This document shows positions 1-6,883 of a stretch of 10,137 nucleotides of DNA, piece by piece. The translations under genes were made by a program, and so were the position numbers. Position 1 is the stretch's first letter. The number at the start of each line of letters is the position of its first letter. The DNA lies in the NCBI GenBank assembly GCA_905235875.1, contig CAJONL010000030.1, forward strand, positions 1 to 10,137. The letters run 5' to 3'. This DNA comes from an uncultured Bacilli bacterium (GTDB taxonomy: Bacteria; Bacillota_I; Bacilli_A; RF39; UBA660). The notes below the pieces were generated by a model. It ran no database searches. It worked only from the letters and a program-made list of their open reading frames with translations, and was not told where the DNA came from.

Positions 1-14
1 ATAACAAAAATATC

Positions 15-43
15 TTGAAATATACTTGAATTTTTGATATATA
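15..43 (+). promoter_or_regulatory. Candidate sigma-A promoter for the secreted-protein gene
   Basis: A TTGAAA box (15-20) is followed after 17 bases by TATATA (38-43), with an extended TG one base before it (35-36). Transcription would start near 50 and give a leader of about 50 bases before the TTG start at 103. The -10 box matches the consensus at only 4 of 6 positions, and AT-rich DNA produces such boxes by chance. The operon could also begin upstream of the window. Confidence 0.4.
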
Positions 44-102
44 TAAATAGAGAGTATATAGATGTTTCTTTATGCTTGAAAATTAAGAAAGGAGGGAAAA
101 AT

Positions 103-780
103 TTGGAAAAAGATAGAAAGGCAAGATTAATAGCAATCGCAGCTTTAATAGTAGGAGTTTTTGGTTTATCTTTGGGTTTTGCTGCTTTTTCTAATACACT
201 TACAATTAAATCTTCAGCTGAAGTAACTCCTGATGAAAACATATTAAATGTTGATTTTTCTTCTGCATCTGGTTCTGTTGAAACTAATCCAATAGTGGCA
301 TCTTTAGAACCAACTAGTGTAACTGGTTTTGAAGCAACAGATGCAACTATTAATAATAGTGGTAATCCTATAATTCAAAACTTACATGCTACATTTACTG
401 CACCAAATCAAAAAGCAACATATACATTCTATACTAAAAATATTGGTGCTCTTAAAGCTTATTTAAATGATATTAATTTTAAAAATGTTTCTGAAGGTTC
501 AAGTACTAAAGTTTGTACTGCAAAAACAGGTACAACTCAATCTTTAGTTGATACTGCTTGTAATGGTATAAGTCTTAAGTTAACATTAGGTTCTGAAGAT
601 TTTAGTGCTACTACAACTAGAACTGGATTTACTAGTGCTGCAGCACATGATCTTGAAGTTAACGGTTATGAAACTGTTAAAGTTGAAATTTCTTATGCTG
701 ATGGTAGTGCTCAAGCAGATGGTGATTTTGATGTATCATTTGGCGATATTGAATTAATCTATGGTTCTACAACAAATTAA
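103..780 (+). CDS. Secreted TasA/camelysin-like surface protein with SipW-type signal
   Basis: A secreted protein of 225 residues and the likely substrate of the signal peptidase encoded next. I chose the TTG at 103 because GGAGGG lies at 91-96, six bases before it; a longer reading from TTG at 34 has no ribosome site and puts 23 unsuitable residues ahead of the signal. The N-terminus has a charged start (EKDRKAR), a hydrophobic core (about 9-25) and then GFAAFSNTLTI. This resembles SipW-dependent signals, where cleavage falls before a Phe; here that would be between Ala28 and Phe29. The mature part (about 197 residues) is rich in Thr, Ser, Ala and Gly, contains a KNIGALKAYL stretch typical of TasA-like beta-sandwich proteins, and ends in FGDIELIYGS. 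Two cysteines (138 and 153) could form a disulfide. There is no LPXTG sorting signal. The gene is less AT-extreme than its two followers, which fits high expression. A fibre or matrix role is inferred. Confidence 0.75.
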   Translation: MEKDRKARLIAIAALIVGVFGLSLGFAAFSNTLTIKSSAEVTPDENILNVDFSSASGSVETNPIVASLEPTSVTGFEATDATINNSGNPIIQNLHATFTAPNQKATYTFYTKNIGALKAYLNDINFKNVSEGSSTKVCTAKTGTTQSLVDTACNGISLKLTLGSEDFSATTTRTGFTSAAAHDLEVNGYETVKVEISYADGSAQADGDFDVSFGDIELIYGSTTN

Positions 781-788
781 TTATACAT

Positions 789-805
789 GGGAGCATTATG
801 CTCCC
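789..805 (+). terminator. Intercistronic hairpin, possible leaky terminator or mRNA-stabilising stem
   Basis: GGGAGCA (789-795) and TGCTCCC (799-805) form a perfect 7-bp stem with a TTA loop, just after the stop codon of the secreted-protein gene and 37 bases before the peptidase start. It is a conspicuously GC-rich stem in very AT-rich DNA. No T-run follows (CTCTATATT), so full termination is doubtful. It may lower transcription into the peptidase genes or protect the 3' end of the substrate mRNA. A weak AT-only inverted repeat follows at 811-823. Confidence 0.5.
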
Positions 806-842
806 TCTATATTATTAAATAATTCTATTTAGGAGGAAAGTA

Positions 843-1973
843 ATGAAAAGGGGATACAAAAGATTATTAATCTTTGAAATATTAATTTTTATTATTTTAA
901 TTTTGAATAGTTTTGTTTGGAATATATTATCATCATATACATCAAGTATTTTGCTTATAATAATTCTTGTTGCTTTTAAGTTATTATTTGGATTTGAAAA
1001 AGATAAACATAGATATCTAAAAGATTTATTAATGGAAGTATTTATTTTTGTATTTATTTTTTTAATGTTATTTTATCTTTTAGGCGTTATAATTAGTTTT
1101 TATAGACCAAATAATTACATGACTAGTTATAGTTTTATATATATAATTATACCTATGATACTTTATTTAATACTTAGGGAATTTGCAAGATATGTTTTTA
1201 TGTGTAAGGCAGAGGGGTGCAAGCTATTATTTGTTACTACAGTAGTTATATTTATTATGTTTGATATTACTACTGCATTGTATGTAAGAAACTTTGTAAC
1301 TAATTATAATATATTTTTATTTATAGCTTTAACACTACTTCCATCTATTAGTTTAAATACTGTTTTATCTTATTTTGTATTGAAAACTGGATATAAGCCA
1401 TTTATTATGTATTCATTGATACTAGGTACATATCAGTATATTTTACCAATAGTCCCTAATGCTAATGAATACATCACTTCCATAATAGGCTTTGTATTAC
1501 CAATATTATTGGGGTATAGATTATTCTTATTTTTTAAAAATGAACCTAATAAAAAAATTGAAAGGAATTATAATAAGAATAGAGCCGTACCTTATTTGAT
1601 ATCTGGTGTAGTTTCAATTATTTTAGTATACTTAACATGTGGTTATTTTCATTTTTGGGCGGTAGCAGTTGCATCTGGTTCTATGAGTCCAAAAATAAAA
1701 AAAGGTGATGTTGTAATAATTGAGAAAATTAATGGTAATAAATGTAAAAATTATAAGAAAGGACAGGTCATAGCATTTAGTTATGGTAATAAGATAGTTG
1801 TCCATCGTTTAATTGATAAGTCTAGTGACAATAACAAATGTTATTTTTATACAAAAGGAGATGCAAATACTAAAAAAGATAATTTTTATCTAGAAGAAAA
1901 AAATTTAATTGGTGTTGTTAAATTTAAAATACCATACATTGGTATTCCAACTGTTTGGCTTAATGATTTATAG
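843..1973 (+). CDS. Signal peptidase I, SipW/ER type, with long multi-TM N-terminal domain
   Basis: A membrane signal peptidase that probably cleaves the preceding secreted protein on the outer face of the membrane. The catalytic domain is at the C-terminus (about 272-376). It has an SGSMSP motif with Ser280 as likely nucleophile, a KKGDVVII strand, KGQVIAFSYG, VVHRL with His321 in the position where bacterial SPase I normally has Lys, and TKGDAN followed by Asp346 (Asp340 within the motif). The Ser-His pattern marks the archaeal/ER/SipW type. Residues 1-270 hold about nine hydrophobic segments (roughly 8-27, 35-51, 63-87, 95-114, 126-148, 155-180, 186-204, 211-231 and 249-268). SipW itself is about 190 residues, so this protein is about twice as long, with an extra membrane domain I do not recognise. 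AGGAGG at 831-836 supports the ATG. The stop codon overlaps the ribosome site of the next gene, so the two are probably translated in step. Confidence 0.85.
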   Translation: MKRGYKRLLIFEILIFIILILNSFVWNILSSYTSSILLIIILVAFKLLFGFEKDKHRYLKDLLMEVFIFVFIFLMLFYLLGVIISFYRPNNYMTSYSFIYIIIPMILYLILREFARYVFMCKAEGCKLLFVTTVVIFIMFDITTALYVRNFVTNYNIFLFIALTLLPSISLNTVLSYFVLKTGYKPFIMYSLILGTYQYILPIVPNANEYITSIIGFVLPILLGYRLFLFFKNEPNKKIERNYNKNRAVPYLISGVVSIILVYLTCGYFHFWAVAVASGSMSPKIKKGDVVIIEKINGNKCKNYKKGQVIAFSYGNKIVVHRLIDKSSDNNKCYFYTKGDANTKKDNFYLEEKNLIGVVKFKIPYIGIPTVWLNDL

Positions 1974-1983
1974 GAGGTAAAAA

Positions 1984-3129
1984 GTGGAAAAACAAGTTAA
2001 GAATAATAATTCGAATGAACTTGAAGTAGATATTAGTTCTAAATCAAAGAAAAAAGAAGATAATATATTTAAAAAGAAAACAAGGATTAATTGGTATTTC
2101 AGTTTTGAAAATAGAGTATTTTTGTTAGTGTCTCTAATTGTTATTTCTTTGTCACTTGGTTTTATTTATCTTAGTTCTTCATTAGTTTATAATGATAAAA
2201 AAGTTTTAAATTATAATGAAAAAAGTAATATAGATTATAAAGTATATTTGAAAGATAATGACTTTTATGATACTAATTATTTAGGTAAAGATATGGTTTA
2301 TGTTGCTAGTTTAATAGATCATATTAGTACTAAATTTAATTATAGTTTTAAAATTGATGAGAAAGAAAATATTAATTTTACTTATGATATAATTGGTAAA
2401 TTATCAATAAGAGATGTTGAAAGTGGTAATGTTTACTTTGAAAAAGATTATACTATTCTAAAAGAAAAGAAAGAATTAATTAGAGATAAAGATTCGTTTA
2501 ATTTAACTGAAAATATAAATATTGATTATAACAAGTATAATACTTTAGCTAATAAATTTAGACAAAAATATGGTGTTGATGCTAAAAGTGACTTAGTTGT
2601 TTATTTAAGGATTAATAAAAATAGTGTTATGAATAGTAATATTAAATTAAACAATACTAGTAATATGTCGCTTACTATACCTCTTTCAAAAAGTGCAGTA
2701 AATATTAATTTAAGCTATAAAGAAGTTAATAGTAGTAATAAAGTAGTTTCTAAAAAGTCTTATAAGATAGCAAATTTTAGTTCTTTTATGTTCTCAGTTC
2801 TTTTATTTATTCTTGCGTTTATATTTGTAATAATCTTATTAATTATGCTTAGTAAGCTTACAAAAAGTAAATCTAATTATGATAGATATATTGCTAAACT
2901 ACTAAAAGAATATGATAGATTAATTGTTGAAACTACTAGTAAACCTGATACAAAAGGAAAAACTATAATTGATATAAAAGATTTTAAAGAGTTGCTCGAT
3001 GTTAGAGATAATTTGAATCTACCTATTAAGTATTTTATAGTTAATGAACATCAAAAATGTAATTTTTATATTAATCATGAAGATGAATTATATTTATTAG
3101 TTATAAAATCAGTAGATTTAGATAAATAA
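1984..3129 (+). CDS. DUF5305-like two-TM membrane protein of the export module
   Basis: A 381-residue protein of unknown biochemical role. GTG is the start; AGGAGGT (1972-1978) overlaps the peptidase stop codon. The N-terminal 40 residues are charged and lack a signal peptide. TM1 is at about 45-66. An outside domain follows (about 67-266) with the strand-rich pattern NIDYKVYLKDNDFYD, then YSFKID and NFTYDIIGKL, then a YNTLANKFRQKYG helix. TM2 is at about 267-289, and a cytoplasmic tail (290-381) includes DIKDFKELLDV and NFYINHEDELYLLVI. From memory, this layout and the tail motif match the DUF5305 family, found beside SipW-type peptidases in archaea and Bacillota; no database was searched. 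Its position as last gene of the unit suggests an accessory or scaffold for processing or assembling the secreted protein. The gene is extremely rich in Asn, Lys, Ile and Ser codons. Confidence 0.7.
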   Translation: MEKQVKNNNSNELEVDISSKSKKKEDNIFKKKTRINWYFSFENRVFLLVSLIVISLSLGFIYLSSSLVYNDKKVLNYNEKSNIDYKVYLKDNDFYDTNYLGKDMVYVASLIDHISTKFNYSFKIDEKENINFTYDIIGKLSIRDVESGNVYFEKDYTILKEKKELIRDKDSFNLTENINIDYNKYNTLANKFRQKYGVDAKSDLVVYLRINKNSVMNSNIKLNNTSNMSLTIPLSKSAVNINLSYKEVNSSNKVVSKKSYKIANFSSFMFSVLLFILAFIFVIILLIMLSKLTKSKSNYDRYIAKLLKEYDRLIVETTSKPDTKGKTIIDIKDFKELLDVRDNLNLPIKYFIVNEHQKCNFYINHEDELYLLVIKSVDLDK

Positions 3130-3188
3130 TAGTTTTTTACTTAATTTCCTTTTATTCTAAATCATAAATATTTTATTAAATAAAGATT

Positions 3189-3215
3189 AGTTTCGCTTAT
3201 TGTGAAACTTTTTTT
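3189..3215 (+). terminator. Intrinsic terminator of the export module
   Basis: AGTTTCGC (3189-3196) pairs with GTGAAACT (3202-3209) through seven Watson-Crick pairs and one G-T pair. The loop is TTATT, and a T-run reaches 3215. It lies 60 bases after the stop of the DUF5305-like gene and separates this unit from the ABC transporter operon. Confidence 0.85.
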
Positions 3216-3241
3216 GTGTTAAAAATTGCGTAAAAAAATAT

Positions 3242-3270
3242 TTTAAATTATTATTTTATTGTGATATAAT
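3242..3270 (+). promoter_or_regulatory. Extended -10 promoter of the ABC exporter operon
   Basis: TATAAT (3265-3270) is preceded by TGA, giving a perfect TGnTATAAT extended -10. Seventeen bases upstream is a weak -35 (TTTAAA, 3242-3247). Transcription should start near 3277, leaving a leader of about 74 bases before the first ABC gene. The site lies just after the previous terminator, as expected for an independent operon. Confidence 0.7.
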
Positions 3271-3283
3271 ATACAAAGTTAAT

Positions 3284-3310
3284 ATGAATAGTATTTTTAT
3301 AAAATTTTGA
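3284..3310 (+). CDS. Possible 8-residue leader peptide upstream of the ABC exporter
   Basis: ATG AAT AGT ATT TTT ATA AAA TTT TGA encodes MNSIFIKF inside the transcribed leader. Its stop codon ends exactly one base before the inverted repeat at 3311. Short leader ORFs next to hairpins control some antibiotic-responsive ABC genes in Bacillota (for example bmrB ahead of bmrCD). Against this, there is no good ribosome site (only AAAG nearby), the start would be about seven bases from the predicted 5' end, and AT-rich DNA yields such ORFs easily. Confidence 0.2.
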   Translation: MNSIFIKF

Positions 3311-3332
3311 TATTACATAGTTTAATGTAATA
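3311..3332 (+). promoter_or_regulatory. Inverted repeat in the ABC leader: operator or leader hairpin
   Basis: TATTACAT (3311-3318) and ATGTAATA (3325-3332) are perfect 8-bp arms around AGTTTA. The repeat lies about 35-55 bases after the predicted transcription start and ends nine bases before AGGAGG (3341-3346). It has no T-run, so it is not a simple terminator. The size and symmetry suit a dimeric repressor operator (for example the MarR, TetR or GntR types that often control exporters), or an RNA stem. No regulator gene is encoded nearby. Confidence 0.45.
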
Positions 3333-3350
3333 ATATTTATAGGAGGAATT

Positions 3351-5093
3351 ATGTTTAAATTAATTAAAAAATTAAATAGATATCATTTAATACTTATTGT
3401 TATAAGTATAAGTTTTATCACATTTCAAGTTTATTTAGATTTAAGAATACCAGATTTTATGAATGAAATAACTACAATTGTTCAAAAAAAAGGAACAGTA
3501 AGTGATGTATTGAATCCTGGCTTTAAGATGATTTTATGTGCTTTTGGTAGTTTAGTTTCTGCCTTTATAGTAGGCTATTTTGCCGCTTATATTGCTGCAT
3601 CTTTTGCCCGTAATTTAAGAGGCGATATTTTTAATAGTGTTATGGATTACGGAATGGAAGAGATTAAAGGTTTTTCCACTAGTAGTTTAATCACTAGAAC
3701 TACTAATGATGTAAATCAAATTAGTGTTTTAATAGCTATGGGACTTCAGGTAATTATTAAAGCTCCAATTATGGCTATATGGGCTATAACAAAAATTTCA
3801 GGTAAAAGTTATGAATGGTCTATTGCAACTAGTTGTGCTATAGTTATTCTATTATTTATGATTTTATTAATTGTTTTAGTTGCACTTCCTAAGTTTAAAA
3901 AAATACAAATGCTTACAGATAATTTAAATAGAATTACACGCGAAAATTTAACAGGTATTAGAGTAGTAAGAGCTTATAATGCAGAAGACTTTCAAGAAGA
4001 AAAGTTTGAAAAAGCTAATACTGTTCTTACTGATACTCATCTTTTTACAGGAAAACTTATGGCTATTATGAGTCCAATGATGAGTTTTGTTATGTCTACT
4101 TTGTCACTTTCAATTTACTTTATCGGAGCATATCTAATTAATGATGCACATCTTCCTGATAAAATTGGTTTATTTAGTGATATGGTCGTATTTTCAGCAT
4201 ATGCAATGCAAGTTGTTATGGCCTTTATGATGGTATCACTAATATTTGTAATATATCCTAGAGCAAGTGTTTCTGCAAAAAGAATTAATGAAGTTTTAAA
4301 TACTGAAAGTTCAATAAAAGAAGGAAACATTAATTCTAGTAAAGAGACTGGTACTGTTGAATTTAAAAACGTATCATTTAAATATGCTGATGCAGAAGAG
4401 TACCTTTTAAGTAACCTAACATTTAAAATAAATAAAGGTGAAACTGTAGCTTTTATAGGATCTACTGGTAGTGGAAAAAGTACTATTATTAACTTAATTC
4501 CTAGATTTTATGATGCAACAGATGGAGAAGTTTTAGTAGATGGAATAAATGTAAAAGACTATAAAGAAAAAACTCTTTTTGATAAGATAGGATATATTTC
4601 ACAAAAACCTATTTTATTTAAAGGTACTATAAAAGATAATGTATCATTTGGTACGGATATAGAAGAAGAAAAAATAAAAGAAGCTATTAGGGTAGCACAA
4701 GGAGAAGACTTTGTTCTATCTATGCCTAATACTTATGATGAATCCTTAGCAGAAGCTGGTACTAATATAAGTGGTGGTCAAAAACAAAGAATATCTATTG
4801 CACGTGCTATAGCTAAAAATCCTGAAATATATATATTTGATGATTCATTTAGTGCACTTGATTATAAAACAGATAAAGTTTTAAGACGTGAGTTAAAGAA
4901 ACATACTAAAGGTGCTACAACTATAATAGTAGCTCAAAGAATAGGAACTATTAAAGATGCAGATAAAATATTTGTAGTTGAAGATGGTAAGATTGTTTCA
5001 AGCGGTACACATAAACAGTTAATAAAAACATCTTCTGTTTATAAAGAAATAGCACTATCACAATTAAGTAAGGAGGAGATAGAAAATGAATAA
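3351..5093 (+). CDS. ABC exporter half-transporter, degenerate-site subunit
   Basis: A 580-residue half-transporter with a six-helix type IV (exporter) membrane domain (about 1-310) fused to a nucleotide-binding domain (about 335-575). The NBD has Walker A GSTGSGKST (370-378), Q-loop Gln418, signature ISGGQ (473-477), Walker B IYIFDD (493-498) and D-loop SALD. Two catalytic positions are altered: Asp498 replaces the usual Glu after Walker B, and Gln529 (IIVAQRI) replaces the switch His. This combination marks the degenerate partner of heterodimeric exporters such as LmrCD, BmrCD and TM287/288. The next gene overlaps it by eight bases and supplies the other half. AGGAGG at 3341-3346 supports the ATG. 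Substrate is not readable from the sequence; drug, lipid or peptide export are all possible. Confidence 0.92.
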   Translation: MFKLIKKLNRYHLILIVISISFITFQVYLDLRIPDFMNEITTIVQKKGTVSDVLNPGFKMILCAFGSLVSAFIVGYFAAYIAASFARNLRGDIFNSVMDYGMEEIKGFSTSSLITRTTNDVNQISVLIAMGLQVIIKAPIMAIWAITKISGKSYEWSIATSCAIVILLFMILLIVLVALPKFKKIQMLTDNLNRITRENLTGIRVVRAYNAEDFQEEKFEKANTVLTDTHLFTGKLMAIMSPMMSFVMSTLSLSIYFIGAYLINDAHLPDKIGLFSDMVVFSAYAMQVVMAFMMVSLIFVIYPRASVSAKRINEVLNTESSIKEGNINSSKETGTVEFKNVSFKYADAEEYLLSNLTFKINKGETVAFIGSTGSGKSTIINLIPRFYDATDGEVLVDGINVKDYKEKTLFDKIGYISQKPILFKGTIKDNVSFGTDIEEEKIKEAIRVAQGEDFVLSMPNTYDESLAEAGTNISGGQKQRISIARAIAKNPEIYIFDDSFSALDYKTDKVLRRELKKHTKGATTIIVAQRIGTIKDADKIFVVEDGKIVSSGTHKQLIKTSSVYKEIALSQLSKEEIENE

Positions 5094-6852
5094 TGAAAAA
5101 ATGAGTACTCCTTTAAAAGTATCTTTAAAAAAATTACTTAATTATATTAAAAGATATTTACCTTTAATAATTCCTGCACTTATTCTAGCATCACTTTCAG
5201 CTGTTTTATCTATTATTGGTCCAGATAAATTAAAAGAAATAACTAATACTATAACAAAAGGAATTATAACAGGTATAGATTTAGATAAAGTAAAAAGAAT
5301 TGGTATATTCCTTATAATTATTTATAGTTTAAGTACAATCTTTGGGTACATACAAGGCTTTATAATGGCAATTGTTACTAATAGATGCTCTAAAAGACTT
5401 AGAACTGATATTAGTGAAAAGATAAATAAACTTCCACTTAAGTATTTTGATAATACTACATATGGTGATGTATTATCACGTGTTACAAATGATGTTGATA
5501 CTATTGCAATGAGCCTAAACCAAAGTTTAGGAACACTTGTTAGTGCTATTACAATGTTTATTGGTTCCATATTTATGATGTTTAAAACAGACTGGATTAT
5601 GGCACTTACTGCTATTATATCTAGTTTATTTGGATTCTTATTCATGGGATTTATACTTTCAAAATCTCAAAAATATTTCAATATGCAGCAAAAAGAACTT
5701 GGTAATTTAAATGGGCATATCGAGGAAGCATATGCTGGACACAATATTATAAAAGCCTATAATGCTACAGATAATTCTAAAAAAGAATTTAATGATATTA
5801 ATGAAAGATTATATAAGAATAACCGTATGAGTCAGTTTCTTTCTGGACTTATGGGACCACTCATGGGATTTATAGGTAACTTTGGATATGTTGCTGTCTG
5901 TGTAGTTGGAGCAATACTTGTTATAAATGATCATATATCTTTTGGTGTAATAGTAGCATTTATGATATACATTAGACTATTTACTAATCCACTTTCACAA
6001 ATTGCACAAGGAATGACAACACTTCAATCTACTGGTGCAGCATCTAATCGTGTATTTAACTTCCTCGAAGAAGAAGAAATGGATAAAGAAGAAAGCATAA
6101 AAGTTTTAGATAAAGATTCTATTAAAGGTGATATAGAATTTAAGAATGTTTACTTTGGTTATAATAGTGATAAGACAATAATTAAAAACTTTTCATTTAA
6201 AGCCAAAGCAGGTAGTAAGATAGCAATTGTTGGACCTACTGGTGCAGGAAAAACTACAATAGTTAATCTTCTTATGAAGTTTTATGAAATAGATAAAGGT
6301 GATATTTTAATAGATGGTATATCAATAAAAGATTTAACTAGAGAAAATGTTCATGATTTATTTACAATGGTACTTCAAGATACATGGGTTTTTAATGATA
6401 CTATAAAAAATAATATTAGATATAATAATAATTCAATTACTGATAAGCAAATTGAAGAAGTATGTGCAAAAGTTGGACTAAAACATTATATAAAATCTCT
6501 TCCTAAAGGATATGATACTGTTTTAAACGAAGTAGAATCTTTATCATCTGGACAAAAACAGCTCTTAACTATTGCTAGAGCTTATCTTTCTAAAAAACCA
6601 TTTACAATATTAGATGAAGCTACTAGTAGTGTAGATACAAGAACAGAACTATTGGTTCAAAATGCTATGGATGAACTTACAAAAGGCAAAACTTCATTTA
6701 TTATTGCACATAGACTTTCTACTATTAAAAATGCAGACTTAATTCTGGTAGTTAAAGATGGTAACATTATAGAACAAGGTACACATGACTTTCTATTAAA
6801 ACAAAATGGTTTTTATAGTGAGCTATATTCATCACAATTTGAAACAGATTGA
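5086..6852 (+). CDS. ABC exporter half-transporter, catalytic-site subunit
   Basis: A 588-residue partner of the preceding half-transporter, with its start codon inside the last codons of that gene and AGGAGGAG at 5071-5078, so the two are probably made in equal amounts. The membrane domain spans about 20-320 and the NBD about 348-585. Walker A is GPTGAGKTT (383-391), Q-loop Gln431, Walker B FTILDE with the catalytic Glu511, and switch His542 (IIAHRLS). The signature motif is LSSGQ (486-490) rather than LSGGQ. In a heterodimer this changed signature faces the degenerate Walker motifs of the first subunit, while the intact Walker B and His face the normal ISGGQ, giving one weak and one active ATP site. 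TGA at 6850-6852 is the stop, which shows that TGA is not read as Trp. No terminator follows, so transcription may continue into the next genes. Confidence 0.92.
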   Translation: MNNEKMSTPLKVSLKKLLNYIKRYLPLIIPALILASLSAVLSIIGPDKLKEITNTITKGIITGIDLDKVKRIGIFLIIIYSLSTIFGYIQGFIMAIVTNRCSKRLRTDISEKINKLPLKYFDNTTYGDVLSRVTNDVDTIAMSLNQSLGTLVSAITMFIGSIFMMFKTDWIMALTAIISSLFGFLFMGFILSKSQKYFNMQQKELGNLNGHIEEAYAGHNIIKAYNATDNSKKEFNDINERLYKNNRMSQFLSGLMGPLMGFIGNFGYVAVCVVGAILVINDHISFGVIVAFMIYIRLFTNPLSQIAQGMTTLQSTGAASNRVFNFLEEEEMDKEESIKVLDKDSIKGDIEFKNVYFGYNSDKTIIKNFSFKAKAGSKIAIVGPTGAGKTTIVNLLMKFYEIDKGDILIDGISIKDLTRENVHDLFTMVLQDTWVFNDTIKNNIRYNNNSITDKQIEEVCAKVGLKHYIKSLPKGYDTVLNEVESLSSGQKQLLTIARAYLSKKPFTILDEATSSVDTRTELLVQNAMDELTKGKTSFIIAHRLSTIKNADLILVVKDGNIIEQGTHDFLLKQNGFYSELYSSQFETD

Positions 6853-6877
6853 AAAAAATAAATAAAAATTATATAAT
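6849..6877 (+). promoter_or_regulatory. Promoter over the ABC stop codon, predicted to give a leaderless mRNA
   Basis: TTGAAA (6849-6854), TATAAT (6872-6877) and an exact 17-base spacer give a near-consensus sigma-A promoter. The -35 box contains the TGA stop of the ABC gene. Transcription would start about seven bases after the -10, at or next to the A of the ATG at 6884. A second TATAAT (6878-6883) follows directly but is badly spaced. Chance occurrence in AT-rich DNA remains possible. Confidence 0.5.
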
Positions 6878-6883
6878 TATAAT

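Noticed and set aside
62..87. Two tiny upstream ORFs (MFLYA and MLEN) in the leader of the secreted-protein gene
   Set aside because: Very short, without ribosome sites, and expected by chance in this composition.
34..102. N-terminal extension of the secreted protein from TTG at 34
   Set aside because: No ribosome site, it overlaps the probable promoter, and it would bury the signal peptide behind 23 residues. TTG at 103 has GGAGGG at the right spacing.
811..823. AT-only inverted repeat ATTATT-A-AATAAT before the peptidase gene
   Set aside because: A single-base loop and only A-T pairs make a stable stem or specific operator unlikely.
3130..3350. Search for an RNA gene or riboswitch in the largest gene-free stretch
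   Set aside because: Beyond the terminator, promoter, mini-ORF and inverted repeat already listed, I see no structured or GC-richer segment.
4115..4330. Minus-strand open frame of 71 codons inside the first ABC gene
   Set aside because: It lies fully inside a well-supported gene, has no recognisable product and is the expected shadow of AT-rich coding sequence.
5322..5645. Minus-strand open frame of 107 codons inside the second ABC gene
   Set aside because: Antisense to conserved membrane-domain sequence. Its hydrophobic look follows from the reverse complement of the TM segments.
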